A stretch of 64,000 nt of DNA. It comes from Cryphonectria parasitica EP155. Lineage: Eukaryota; Ascomycota; Sordariomycetes; Diaporthales; Cryphonectriaceae. Position numbers and translations under genes: made by a program. The stretch spans positions 5,952,001 to 6,016,000 of the forward strand of contig NW_024468909.1 in NCBI RefSeq assembly GCF_011745365.1. Reading direction: 5' to 3'. Below the pieces are notes generated by a model. It was given only the letters and a program-made list of their open reading frames with translations. It searched no databases and was not told where the DNA came from. Positions 44,134 through 55,754 of the stretch are shown piece by piece; position 1 is the stretch's first letter, and each line of letters begins with the position of its first letter.

Positions 44134-47100
44134 CTAATCTTCCATCTCAAAGTCTGATCCACCATCCACGCCATCCATCATGGCGTCCCCCTCTTCAGAC
44201 ATGTCGTCGTCGTCATCCTCGTCCTCCTCTTCAGAATCATCTTCCTCATCCTCGTCTTCTTCAGGGTCTTCATTGTCGTCATCCCCTCCAGCTAGACCGT
44301 AGTCCTCATGGAAGTCTGACAGGGCCTTGACCTGCGTGGCGTAGCCCATGGTCTTGAAAGCCTTCTCCATGTTCTGCAGAGAGAGCCCAGGTCAGTTTCT
44401 TGCAAGCCTATAGGAAAGCCGGTCGGCACATGTTGGAGAGTACTTACTTCTTGCATGATGGGCGCGCACGTCACCACCACATTGCTCTTCCCGGGTTGGA
44501 ACACTGGCATGATCATGTCCTTCATCACCTGCCGTATTTCGGAGTCCGTGACGTTCCGCACCTGTGCCATGATCTTCTTCGTCCAGTCCAGCCCCAGCCC
44601 CCTGACGACGCTGAGGATGTAGTTCTGCTGAGCTGCATCCGCCATCGTGGACTGCTCGTCCGCGAACCCAGACACGATCCCACTGACAGCGCCCTCTACG
44701 AGATGCCTGTCCAGCGGGACTTGGCCGGTAGCAATCTTCTCCACCGTCTCCCGCGAGATGTCGAGCGCCTTGCTGGCGTCAGGCGATCGGTAGACACGAT
44801 ACTGTAGGAAGCCCCAATCGAGCTCTCGGCTGAAGTGTGTGCCGTACGCAAGGCCACTGCCTCGCACGGCGTTCCACAGCGGTCCCTCCACCGCTTCGAG
44901 GTAGCCTATCGCCACGAGCATCGCTGGCACCCTCGAGTCATTGTACGACTTGAGGCCCTGTGTGGTGCTGACGCTGTATGAGCTGTCCAGGCTGGTCATT
45001 GGGATAATCACGGAGCCGATCTTGCCTGGTGATTTGCCTTCGGAGTTGAGCACGGTGTGGGTTTCGATGATAGGAGCCATGTCTTTCTCGCTGCCAAGAA
45101 GCCTGGTGAGGCTGTCCCACGGCTGCACAGGGTCACTCAATTTGGCGATGTCGCTGGTCACCAGCACCCGGACGTTTTCGAATGTGAAGAGACACTTGCG
45201 CAGTTGCTCGAACATCTCGACGATCTTCTCTGGCTCCTTCTGCAGTAGCTTCTTCAGCCGGCGGAGATAAACAGCCTTGACGAGTGTCCGCCTGGCCATG
45301 GGCAGCCATGACTTCTCGACGTGCAGGGCCCAGTCCACCTCCAGGGACATCGACCTCCCGTCACGTTTGGCCTCGGGAATGTCGGCTAGGGCCTTCGACA
45401 TGCTCGCCTTCAGTCTTCGTACGTCGAAGACACTGTCAAACATCAGAGCACGCACCCACTCAATGATCGCCGTGTACTTCTCCGGCTCCAGCTGGAGACT
45501 GATGAAAATACTCTCGGGATCGTATACTTTGCCACCACCATTGATGGCATAGCTGATCGTGTCCTTTTCGAGCTCCATCACCACATCTTCAAAGTCGACC
45601 AGCTTTCCGTCGCGCTTGATGGGGGTGTTGAAGAAGTTGTCAATGAAAATGGACATGAGTGGTTTGAGTTCAACGGGTACTATGGAAGTACCGATGTGGA
45701 GGGCGACATTGACGAAGTTGCTGGGCACATGTTCGTATTGGACAAACAAGGGCAGGCCTGGCTTGGCATTGTCGATGAGCTTTTGAGCTGTGCCCTTGCT
45801 CACTCCGACAGATTTTGCCTTCCCAGATCTTGCCGTGGCTGATTCGATAAAATGTATCGAGTCGGTGCCAGGCACCGGCCATTGGTCGAGGACAGAGGGA
45901 GGGATGTCGACTTCGTTCTTGGCCTTGGCTGCCTCGAGCTTCTCTGCCAGCTTTCGCAGCCCGTCCTCCCCGAGCTCCTCTTTCCTCTTGGCAATACGTG
46001 CCTCTTCGGCCTCCTTCAGCTTGGTCGCCATTGCCATCGAGGGCTTGCCAAGGACAGATACGTGATGGACATCCACCAGCCATGTCTTGAGGAACCCACG
46101 CCACTGCTCATCAGCCCACTGGTTCAGGACATCATATTCTCGTACCGTCTTGAGGTCGCTCAAGGTCGACCCATCCCGCTTGCCAAAGAGATAGTCAGAG
46201 ATGATGTTTTGTGAGTAGAACTGCTCCGAGCTCTCGGCCGAGAACTTGACCTGTCGCCGCTCGCGGCTGATGCACTCCTTCATGTATGACATGTCGAGGG
46301 GCTTCGAGGCTACGTCCTTCAGGAGGTCGTGCAGTCTCTTCTCGACAAACTCGAGCTTCTCAGCGGCGACACCTGTAGGCTGGAACCAGATGGTGGAGTT
46401 GGGCCTCGCGTCCCACCAGTAAGACACGGAACTGGCCAGCTCCTCCTTTTCCACCATGATGTTCTCGAGGACCGAGACGGACGAGCCACACAAGTAGGTC
46501 AGCAGGACATTGAGGGCGGCAACAGCAATAAGGTCGTTACAGTTGGGGCCGAAGAAAGCGCAGGCGATATCTCCGGTTGATTCGTCCTCTTCAGGGAACT
46601 CCTCTGTGACTACGACGGTTTCCTTGAGAGGTGGCGGCTGAGCAGAGTCAATCCAAGGCCTGGAAATTCACGTCAGCAACAGCAAGCTACAGTCTACCAC
46701 GGGGTCGCCGGGTCCAGCGGTGGCTTGCCTCTTGAAAGGAGCGTCAAGTGGAGGTATACTGTCCTCGATACTCTCTTCGAACTTGTCCAAGATGTCGAGC
46801 AGGTTCTCATGGTCCGTCTCGCCTACAATAACGACGGCCAGGTTTCGAGGCTGATACATGGCCTTGTGAAACTCGCGGATCCGCTGCGGCGTCAGGTCCC
46901 GCAGCTGCTCCGGCATACCTCCCGTCTCGTATCGGAAGCCGACGTTCTCTGGGTAGAGGATGCGGCGTGCTCTGAGGTCCATGAGCTCGGCCATGTTGAA
47001 GCGCAGAGCTTGCATCTCAGAGTACACCACGCCAGCGTCATTGCCTTCACCATCGATATGGTGGACCTCTGTGGTACAGGCCTCGTCGGTGATGGTGGGC

Positions 47101-47483
47101 AGGATGACATGCTCTAGATAGACGGGCAAGATCTGGGCGAAACCCTCCCAGCCAGCAGTCTCCAGGGTGTATGCGGTATGGTCGACGGCGGTCCACGCGT
47201 TGGTGCTCGAATAGGCCCTGGAGGCCAGCTTGTCGAGGAGCCCCTTGTACTGGTAGCTCCTCGAGCCCATGAAGACCAGGTGCTCCAGCGTGTGGGGTGC
47301 CCCAGAGTCGTCCAGGATCTCCGTCGCCAGGGTGAAGTAACCATTGATCTTTGGACCCTCGCGGTCGGCCACGATCACCTGCATACCACTCCGCACAGAC
47401 TCATACTGCGTGATGGTGGTTGGAGCATACTCAGTTTTGAATTCCTGGATCTTGTGGAACCGAGGCTTCTGTGCAGGTGCCAT
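44134..47483 (-). CDS. M16 family zinc metallopeptidase (M16C-like)
   Basis: An inverted-zinc-motif peptidase of 1068 residues related to eukaryotic M16C/pitrilysin proteins such as the uncharacterised fission-yeast zinc protease. Three exons in reading order: 47483-46729, 46659-44448, 44373-44134. HTLEH at 64-68 is the HxxEH zinc motif; Glu156 in VVYSEMQAL is a candidate third ligand. Four M16 repeats follow (for example RSYQYKGLLDKLASRAYSSTNAW, PLMSIFIDNFFNTPI, VRALMFDSVFDVRRL). The final exon adds a very acidic Asp/Glu tail. No mitochondrial presequence is clear, so it is probably cytosolic. The first intron uses a GC donor. The 5' gap to the divergent Dsl1-like gene is about 2 kb. Confidence 0.93.
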
Positions 47484-49087
47484 AGTGAAGACGGTGAGAT
47501 TCTGGAAGAACCCTCTAACGTCCCTAGAATGAGAGGGTCAGTACATAGCCCAACAGATTATACAGCTAGAAGAAACAAGGGAGGTTCTATATATATATAT
47601 GTGTGTGTGTGTGTAATGTATGTATGACGACCAGTCAACAGAGGACAATCTCGGGCGTTGCAAAGGGGGGGGGGGGGGAAGGGTGCGCGACGGGGCCAGC
47701 AGGTGATAGGGCGGTAGGCAAACGCATCTCTCTGCATGGCACATGACCAACAAGCGGTGCAAGGTTATAAGGCTGGGGTACGTGGTTTGATGTATGTGCT
47801 CGTTGTCACATCAATCTAGTGCATACCGAGGGTCTACGCCTTGGCGATACAGAGCGACAGAAGCAAGCAGGGCGGCCAACGCGGCGAGGAGCAGAGCTCT
47901 AGGTAGACTGGCCAAGTAGGCCATGTTCATATGAGGCGGCGGCTATCCTCTGGAGCCGCTTGGAGTGCGAGAAGCACCGGGCGGGCGGCAGGCCAGACTA
48001 CCTCCAAGTTGGGACATGGATTCCGGATGACATTACCTGCGTTGGGAGGCCAAGATGTTGTGCTCATGCATGAGCGGGCTGGATGGATGGAGGGGTCGAC
48101 GTAGGGAGGGGGGGGGTAAGGATAAAAAAGGAAGCAAAACGAAGAGAATCGCCGATTGAATAAGGACACTGGGTAAGACATGCAGTTAGGCTGCACGACA
48201 GGGTATGGTCATGAGCGATAGAGTAAATGTGTGTGCTTGGGTGATCTGATGGTTGCAGAAGACCAAGCTGACATACCTTGCAGCAAAAAGTGTGTGTTGT
48301 TGGCCTGATGGGATTTTTGTCCTTCTTTTCCCGGGGGGGTATGGCGATGCGGCCCCTGGAGAGGGACGAGGCAGGATCGATCGATGACCTGTAGGATTCA
48401 GTGATACGCTGTCTACCTGGTTATAGTGCTGTATTTATCAGGCTGGATCTTGCACACTGCCAACCGAGGGTAGAGCGTCAGTAAAGATTTCGAGAAGTAT
48501 AAGTAAATGATCATGGAAAAGTCCTTGTGCGTATTGTTGCTAGACTGAGAGAAAAATGGGGCATGTTCAAGGTAAGTAGGATAAGTAAGGGAAGAGAGGG
48601 TGATAGGCAGCGTCAAAAGTGACGCACATTGACAACAAGTGCGTTAGGAAGAAGAAGCCCTAATGTATGGCGAACTCTTTGGGATTCAAAGCCTACGGGC
48701 CTATAAATTGAAAAGAAAGAAGATAATCTTTCCAATAGAAAGCAAAGATGGAAAACAAGCAGAGACTGACCTCGTTCAGTGAGTCTGTTGCTGGTCAAAC
48801 GTGGGTGAAGGTCTGCAGTACTTGTCATCGTGGAGGGGCAACTCGATAAAGATATCGATTATCCCCGCCGTTAGCGGGCAGGCTAGGGTTATAAGAAGCC
48901 CTGACCTGAGCTCGACAGTTACTCAAGAGTTCTGGGCTCATAGGAATTACTTGGTCGCTCAGTGCAAGTGAATCGATCTACTGTGTATTTACCGTCCAAC
49001 CTTGATCTACAGTCTTGTACACTTGTTTTTTGTTTTTTTTTCAAGGCGCAGCAGCATACATACTAAGTACTCATGCCAGCAAGAACA

Positions 49088-49097
49088 TACTATGGTA
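49088..49097 (-). repeat. TACCATRGTA motif, copy 3
   Basis: TACTATGGTA, the reverse complement of TACCATAGTA, about 430 bases upstream of the Dsl1-like gene. Confidence 0.6.
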
Positions 49098-49294
49098 CAC
49101 GCTCAGTACAGTACTCAAGCGTGTATAGATTTATCAATGGGAACTTTCTATGTGTGCCACTGCAACTTTGCCAATTGGAAGAATGTTGCCTCATGTAGTT
49201 GTCGTAGCATGCGTAGGATACAACTCTGCTAAGGCGATAATCCAATGGTTGACCCCAAGACAGAGACAATCCTCAGAGGGATTGCCAATGATGA

Positions 49295-49304
49295 TACCAT
49301 GGTA
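49295..49304. repeat. TACCATRGTA motif, copy 4 (perfect palindrome)
   Basis: TACCATGGTA, a perfect 10-base palindrome, about 215 bases upstream of the Dsl1-like gene. Confidence 0.6.
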
Positions 49305-49518
49305 CTTCTACTAAACCATAGCAAAAAAGCAGCCAGGCCTAGGGCCCCTGGCGTGGGCTAATCGGAGCTGAGCTTACAGTAGGCGGAGCTGCTGGGACAA
49401 CAACCCCTGCTGCCCTGCCACGAGCCAACTTCCTGACAGCTTGTCGCAAATCGTCGTCACCGTCTTCATTCTTTTTGTTTTGTGCTTTCAACACAGGTAT
49501 TACCCCTCTCTCTCCGTC

Positions 49519-52440
49519 ATGAGCGCACAGGGCATGCCGGGCGCCCTTGGCCAGGCTCTTGTCAACTTCACCACAAGCGGCACATTCCCGGAAGAAGATG
49601 CGTCGGCTCTTAAGTTAAGCTCTGAGGCGCTCCCCCAGGCCATCGAGGCGCTCTCACAGGCCAAATCCACCCTCGAGGTTCGTTACCTTTGTTTTCTTTC
49701 CTTCTTCGTCCTGTCTCTTTTGGTTACCCAAATCTTGCAAAGACATCTTCACTGACACGAGCACAAACTAGGCCGAAATACACACCATCAATGAACAGAC
49801 CGAACTAGACGTCGCGACCTGGAAAGCGAACGCTGCCTCCCTCCAGTCCGACATTCTCCGATCACGCCAGACCGCGAACGACATCCTACGACAGGCTTCC
49901 GAACCCGCCGTCTCCGGGGAGGCAACACTCGAGGCGGAGGAGAAGGTCGCATTCCTACAGGCCGAGCTTGCCTACAACACGCGCGTACGCCAGGCCCTCG
50001 CCTCCATCAAGAACGTCAGCGGGCTGCTTGACCAGGCGGGGCAGGCATGTGGCGAGCGGCGCATATTGGATGCGCTGGGCCTCCTCGAGACGGCATGGGA
50101 GGCTCTTGATACACTGCCCGTCGGAAAGGGTGTGCGCGTTGTGCGGCTGTTGGACCTGAGGGCCCTGGAGCTGAAGAACACCGTGCACGAGGTCTTCGAG
50201 CATGTCTGGCAGGGTCTGGTGCACGTCGATATGGAGAGGAGGACCGTCTCGGTCCGAGAGACGATGGAGGGCGAGGCAATGAACCTCTCCAATGCTGCTA
50301 CCGGGCTCAAGGCATACAAGGAGGTCGATCAGCGCATGGCGCAGCTGTGGCATGAGATTGACCAGGCCATCGTGGCGCCTCGCATGGATGTCAGCAGCGA
50401 GGCCTTGCCAGCCGTTGTCATCGACGGTGATGCACTGCGAACAGAGGGCCCAGCAGACCGGTCGATAGACGCCCTCTTCGCCGACATGGATACGGTGCTC
50501 TCTTATTTTTCGCAGCGGCTCCCGACAGACCTGATCGACTCTCTGTCCACTTTGATGATGCCGGACATCGCAAGCCGGATCATATCTCTCTGGCTGGACC
50601 CGGCTGTCCCTGCATCGCTGAAGGAGATGGACTATTTTGAGAGCATTATGGCGGTTGCGAAGCGTTTCTGTATGAGACTCACAGAGTTGCGGCTGTCTGG
50701 CTTCAATGAACTACAGGAATGGGTCGACGATGCGCCCAAAGTCTGGCTCGCAAAGTGTAGAGAAACTGCATTAGACACGGTACGAAACCGGCTGTCTGGC
50801 GGGCTCGGATCTTCCAAGAAAGTGGAGAGGGTTGAGAAACAGATGGTCTCGCGCGCTGAGGGTCAGGAGCTTGCAGCCGCACCGGCCACTGCCGCTGCCG
50901 CCGCTGCCGAAGACGATGACTGGGGGGCATGGGACGATGAAGGCGATCAGCAAGATGCGGCTCCTCAGGAGACCAAGGAAGAGGCCCCAAAATCGGCAGA
51001 GGGCGAGGACGAGGACGGGGCAGATGCATGGGGAGCCTGGGGCGACGAGGGTGAGTCGCAGGAGACGGCAGAACCAGAAACCCCAGCATTAAAACAGGGA
51101 GAAGGCAATGGCGGCAACGACGACGACGATGAGGGCGGTGCGGCATGGGGGTGGGGGGATGACGATACCCAGGCAGAGCCCCAGAGCGCGCCTGTGGCCA
51201 GACAACCAGCCTCAGCGACCACGCCAGCCGAGCGACAAAGGGAAATGACCCTCAAAGAGACATACAACATCTCTTCAATGCCGGAACCTGTTCTACAGCT
51301 TATATTTGCCATTCTGGAGGATGGCGCAATCTTGACGCAAACAGAGTATGTGCTCTCTGTTCTTCTATCACTCTTCTTTCGGTGGCTGACATCAGACAGA
51401 CATCAGGGCAGTCCTGTGGCCAAAGCTGCCGCTGGCCTGTTCGCCCTGCCCACCCTGGCACTGGCCATGTTCCGAGCCGTTGGCCCCTATTACTATGCGC
51501 TTGATATAGGAGGCAACATGTGAGTCTCCAAGAACAGAAGCTTTAGGGCCTTTTTCTCTCACCCTCGCGCTTGGCTGTTGACATGGCAGCAGGTTTTTAT
51601 ACAACGACACAACTTATCTAGCAGAGAAGCTCAGCGAGTTCGCAGCATCATGGAAGGCACGTGAAGACCTGAGCACACAAGCACAGAGATCACTGCGTCT
51701 CGACAACGACATCAAGATGCTCCAAAGCTTTGCCGCCCGTGCGTATAGCAACGAGATGAACATACAAAAAACCGTCCTCCGGGATCTGCTAGGAGGTTTG
51801 TGGAATTTTTTTTTTGCTTTGAAACGCCACTCCTTTTGTTGCTGTTTTGTTGCTATTGTTGTTGCGGGCCCCTGGCTAATAGTTGCAATCCCCAGGTGAA
51901 CAAAGCCTTCTCATGCAGGATGATACTGATAGCTGTGTCGACGCCGCCACCACGCGCGTACGGTCTCTCGCACTCACCTGGGAGACCATCCTGGCGAGGT
52001 CGGCCTGGTATCAAGCCGTCGGCTCGCTGGTAGACGCTCTCTCGCTCAAGATCATCTCGGACGTCATGGAGGCGCCGTCCATCGGCCAGGAGGACGCCTA
52101 CAATATCGCCAAGCTGATCGCGAGTGTGACCGAGCTGGACGACCTGTTCGTGCCGGGCCGCCGCAAGGCAGGGGGAGAAGAAGAGCAGCACGCGGCGCCC
52201 CAGACGATGCAGTACGCGCCATCATGGATGCGGCTCAAGTACCTTAGCGAGGTGCTGCAGTCCAACCTGCGGGATGTGCGGTTCCTGTGGATGGACAGCG
52301 AGCTGAGCCTGTTCTTCACCGTAGACGAGGTGGTGGACCTGATCAATCTGAGTTTTGAGGATAACGCGAGGACGAGGGAGGTTCTCAAGGAAATCACGGG
52401 GCATCCGCATCCGCGGCAGGAGGAGCACGAGGGATGGTAG
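49519..52440 (+). CDS. DSL1: Dsl1/ZW10-like tethering factor with acidic Trp motifs
   Basis: Probably the ZW10/Dsl1 subunit of the ER tethering complex for Golgi-derived COPI vesicles (in animals also part of the kinetochore RZZ complex). Exons 49519-49677, 49772-51345, 51400-51519, 51593-51795 and 51896-52440 give 866 residues. The N-terminus is helical, as in the ZW10 family (LRQASEPAV..., LELKNTVHEVFEHVWQGLVHVD). A disordered acidic region follows with DDDWGAWDDE (W437), DAWGAWGDE (W473) and AWGWGDDD (W512/W514). The C-terminus has MFRAVGPYYYALD, FLYNDTTYLAEKL and a helical end (MRLKYLSEVLQSNLRDVRFLW). The start of exon 3 is uncertain: 51400 or 51412 both keep the frame. The family is well supported; the choice of Dsl1 rather than ZW10 naming is a convention. 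Confidence 0.85.
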
Positions 52441-55400
52441 GCCACGCGTTGCATCAAGTCGACCTCCAGGGCGCGGCGGTCCTATGTTGGCAAGAGCAAA
52501 TAGCAGGAGAGAGGAGTAATGAAGAACCCCCATTTGAAGGTACGCATTGTAGTCGCAGTCGGGAACTTCCCAAGGCAGGCCGGTGATCAAGCCCTGCCAT
52601 CTCAAATGGTAGCAAACCCACCTCTCTCCAAGCGTAAGCGCAAGAAAAGAGGGAAGAGGGAGTTGGAATCACATGCAATCATGTCCCCATCCTGCCTTTC
52701 AGCCTCTCGGCCTCCGAGCAGGATCCCCCTGCATCCGGCAACTGTCTGTCTGGCAAAGATCGCCCAAGCAAGAGTCAATAAAAGTCCACCTCTTTGGACC
52801 TGTCGAAACCCCCCCCCCCCCTTTCCCCATGGTCGCCTGAGTGATCGACAACTGTTTTTTGTTGGAGCCATTTGTGGTGCTGTGCCACCTTCGTCGTATG
52901 GGGAACGGGGAATATCTTCACTTAGTACCTCGGCCAGAGGGGGTCGTGGGGCGGAGGGGGGGGGGCAACGAGCAGCAGCCAAACGACGATGGCGTGGCAC
53001 ACGTTTGTTGTGACAACACCTTGCACGCCGAGAGCTTGAGAAAAGCACAAACCCCCCCTTTTCATGTTGCGCACCTCACCCTGGGCTTCTGACGCGGCAA
53101 ACTTTTCTACATCTACCCACCATGAAACAAACCAAGGCTCCTATCCAACCCCCCCTCCTGCCCTGTGATTGCACCCCCCCCTCCAGCGGGGGCCGCAGTC
53201 GCGCGCGAAACGTGTGATCGTGGCAGCGGCGTAGCTATCTGGTGCCAAGAAGTCTAAATAAAGAAAGTCTAGCTCTGGTTTTTATCTTCTTTTTCTTCTT
53301 CTACCGCATTGGGCTTTCCATTCCCCTTCCCGCTCTCGTCCTCAGCTCCACCATCCTGACGATTCTTGATCGTTTACTCCCTGTTGAGATCCAGAATCTG
53401 GGACACCGGGTTTCAAGGGAAAGAAATGTCGGAATTGAACCCTTTGTGGTGGGCTTTTCATATGTTCGACACGTGCTGTGGGCAGAACAACAAATGTGAT
53501 AGGCTTACAAGGCCGATGGCGCCTTTGGGTATCATCACAAGACGCAATGCAACCCTGGAAGAAAGGAAAGATGTGTATCCTGCCCGCCCTGCTGCTCCTC
53601 TTGGCGTCTCGATAAGGTGTCGAAAGCAGCATCTTCTTTTTGGGGAGAGAAGGGGGGGGGAGCCGGCGAGGGTTCCCTTGCCTCCTCTGCATGCCGCTGC
53701 AAGCGCCATCGTCTGGCCTCAGCTTGGCGATACCAGATGGAGAAGGACGATCCAGGGGGATCGACACTGACATGGTGGCAAAGACCCAGTCAGCTGGTTC
53801 ACTTGTCGAGATCGGACGAACAAGAGTCCCAGTCCAGCTTTTGCGCCTCACTTTTTGGCTTTGCCGGCGTCATCGACTAGCAGATGGTTCCATAGAAAAA
53901 CGACATCCTCGGTCTAGAGTTGCAGGTAGTACCATAGAAGTAAGAACTGTGTGTTACGGGCGGAACGATCCGTTGTGACCAATTGGGCCCCTCTCTTCCC
54001 CCCCCCCCTCTCTTTCCTATCCCCATCCAGATATCAAAAATGGCACCGATCCGTATACTATTAGCGCTCAGAAGGGAAGGTATTAGTAAGACCCAACATC
54101 ATGGTTCGACGTCTCCCGTATGTACGTGCAAAATGAAGACAGCCAGCTTGCCAGCCTTGTGTAGCTCGACCGAAGGAGGAGGCATGGTCGATGTCGAAAA
54201 TCCATACGCCGCCTCATGGCTGCATTGCATCCGTTGCCGTGTCTATCATCACTCTGTCGTCGTATATCCTGCAGTACTGGACATATGGTGGCGACTGCTA
54301 ACGGATGATGAGGAGGCACGGCCATTAGATACCAATACTATACCCTCTTGATCGTCTCGACAATTGGGCATGCTTACTATGACTATCAGGTGAACAAGCA
54401 TGAGAAGAGGGGGGGGGGGGACTTTAGGAAAGCTTAGGTATGTGTGCCCGATCGAGCGCACTCCAGTGCTGTAGTAGGCTGCCACTTTTCCCGTTTCGTA
54501 GACTTCAGTCCTGAACTTCACAAACCACCCCGTTGTGATCCTACGCCAGGTGGATTTGGCGGAGCCTTCACTGACTCTATCACCTGGTATATGTTCCGAG
54601 ACGAGGCTTGGGGTGCATAGCCATCAGCTTCAGACCTCTCTGCGTGCCGGGGGGTGTGTTGAGGGGGAGTTTGAGCCGCTTGACCGCCTGGCGCAGGAAA
54701 ACACTGCCACATCGCGTCATGCTTGCCTCAGGACAAGGCTGAAGCCCCGCTCGTTGTCAAACCGGAGCATTGTCCTGTGTCGGACAAGACTGGCTTAGAA
54801 AGGGGACCTGCCCTGCCTCTCAGACCTCAACGAGGCGGGGAGTATGCAGTGAACTGGCAGCAGTAGTGCTATAGTAGTAGTGATAGCCCGAAGAAGACTG
54901 CAGGCTGATCCTATGATAGACATCAGACCGGATTGTTCCGTCGGCGCCGCGTGACCACTGATCGCCACGAGTGGCACCAATGGCGCTGATGATCCTTTCT
55001 CTGCCCCTTGGCCGTCGTGGGTTGAGTCGCGTAGGTATACAATCTCAGGCGCAGGCTCAATCCTACACCACGAGGAGGGCAAAAGGCTGATCTGGGGTCT
55101 CCCGAGAACCAATCATCTAGGGAGAAGGGGACTTTGGTCCTTTCGACGCTCTATTATAGTACAGAGCTCTCCCTCATTGGGTCGTTACAAGACTGTACAA
55201 GGCATCAGTGGCAGGCCACAGCCTCGGTCCCAAAGAGCTGCGCGACGTCGGCATTTGCCAACCAGCGAAGCGGGGGAGCAGTCGCTGACGAAGCAAGGCG
55301 CCGTAACGTTTTTCTTGGGGGAGGGGAGGGGGGCTGGTTTACGGATCAACCAACGTTTCCCGCCCTGTCAATGCAAGGGGCAGAAAAGGAGAACCCCACA

Positions 55401-55744
55401 AACACTAAACAACCCAGAGCCCGATTCTACCTACCGTCATGGCGACTCCGAGAGGCTACCAAAGGGATGGACAGGTGCCACGCCCCACAGCCATCTTGAC
55501 TCGTGACATACTGGAAGCTCTGCAAGCCGGGCAGATAGATCCGCCTCCCTCAGCGCTTTTGTCGGGACCGGGAGACCCCCACCAAAGGCATAGATGGGGT
55601 ACATAGTAACCATTGCATGCTGGGCTGGGCTGGAAATATGGCTGACCTGATGTCTAACCGAGTCGGCTGCAGAGGGGGGTTCTTCTTTTCATCGTCTCCC
55701 GAAGTCGTGGCACTCTTATGTACACATGTCGCGAGTTGACAGTA

Positions 55745-55754
55745 TACTATGGTA
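55745..55754 (-). repeat. TACCATRGTA motif, copy 5
   Basis: TACTATGGTA, flanked by further TAC/GTA words (TATACTATGGTACCA), in the gene-free stretch. Confidence 0.6.

Larger units (their letters stand above)
47484..49518. promoter_or_regulatory. Divergent intergenic region between M16 peptidase and Dsl1-like gene
   Basis: About 2 kb with two TACCATRGTA copies, a TA/TG dinucleotide run (about 47589-47615) and G-runs near 47665-47678 and 48108-48116. Short ORFs here show no family features. It should contain the promoters of both genes. Confidence 0.5.

Noticed and set aside
53342..53851. 169-codon minus-strand ORF
   Set aside because: No recognisable feature; its frame runs across a G-run and lacks any splice context.
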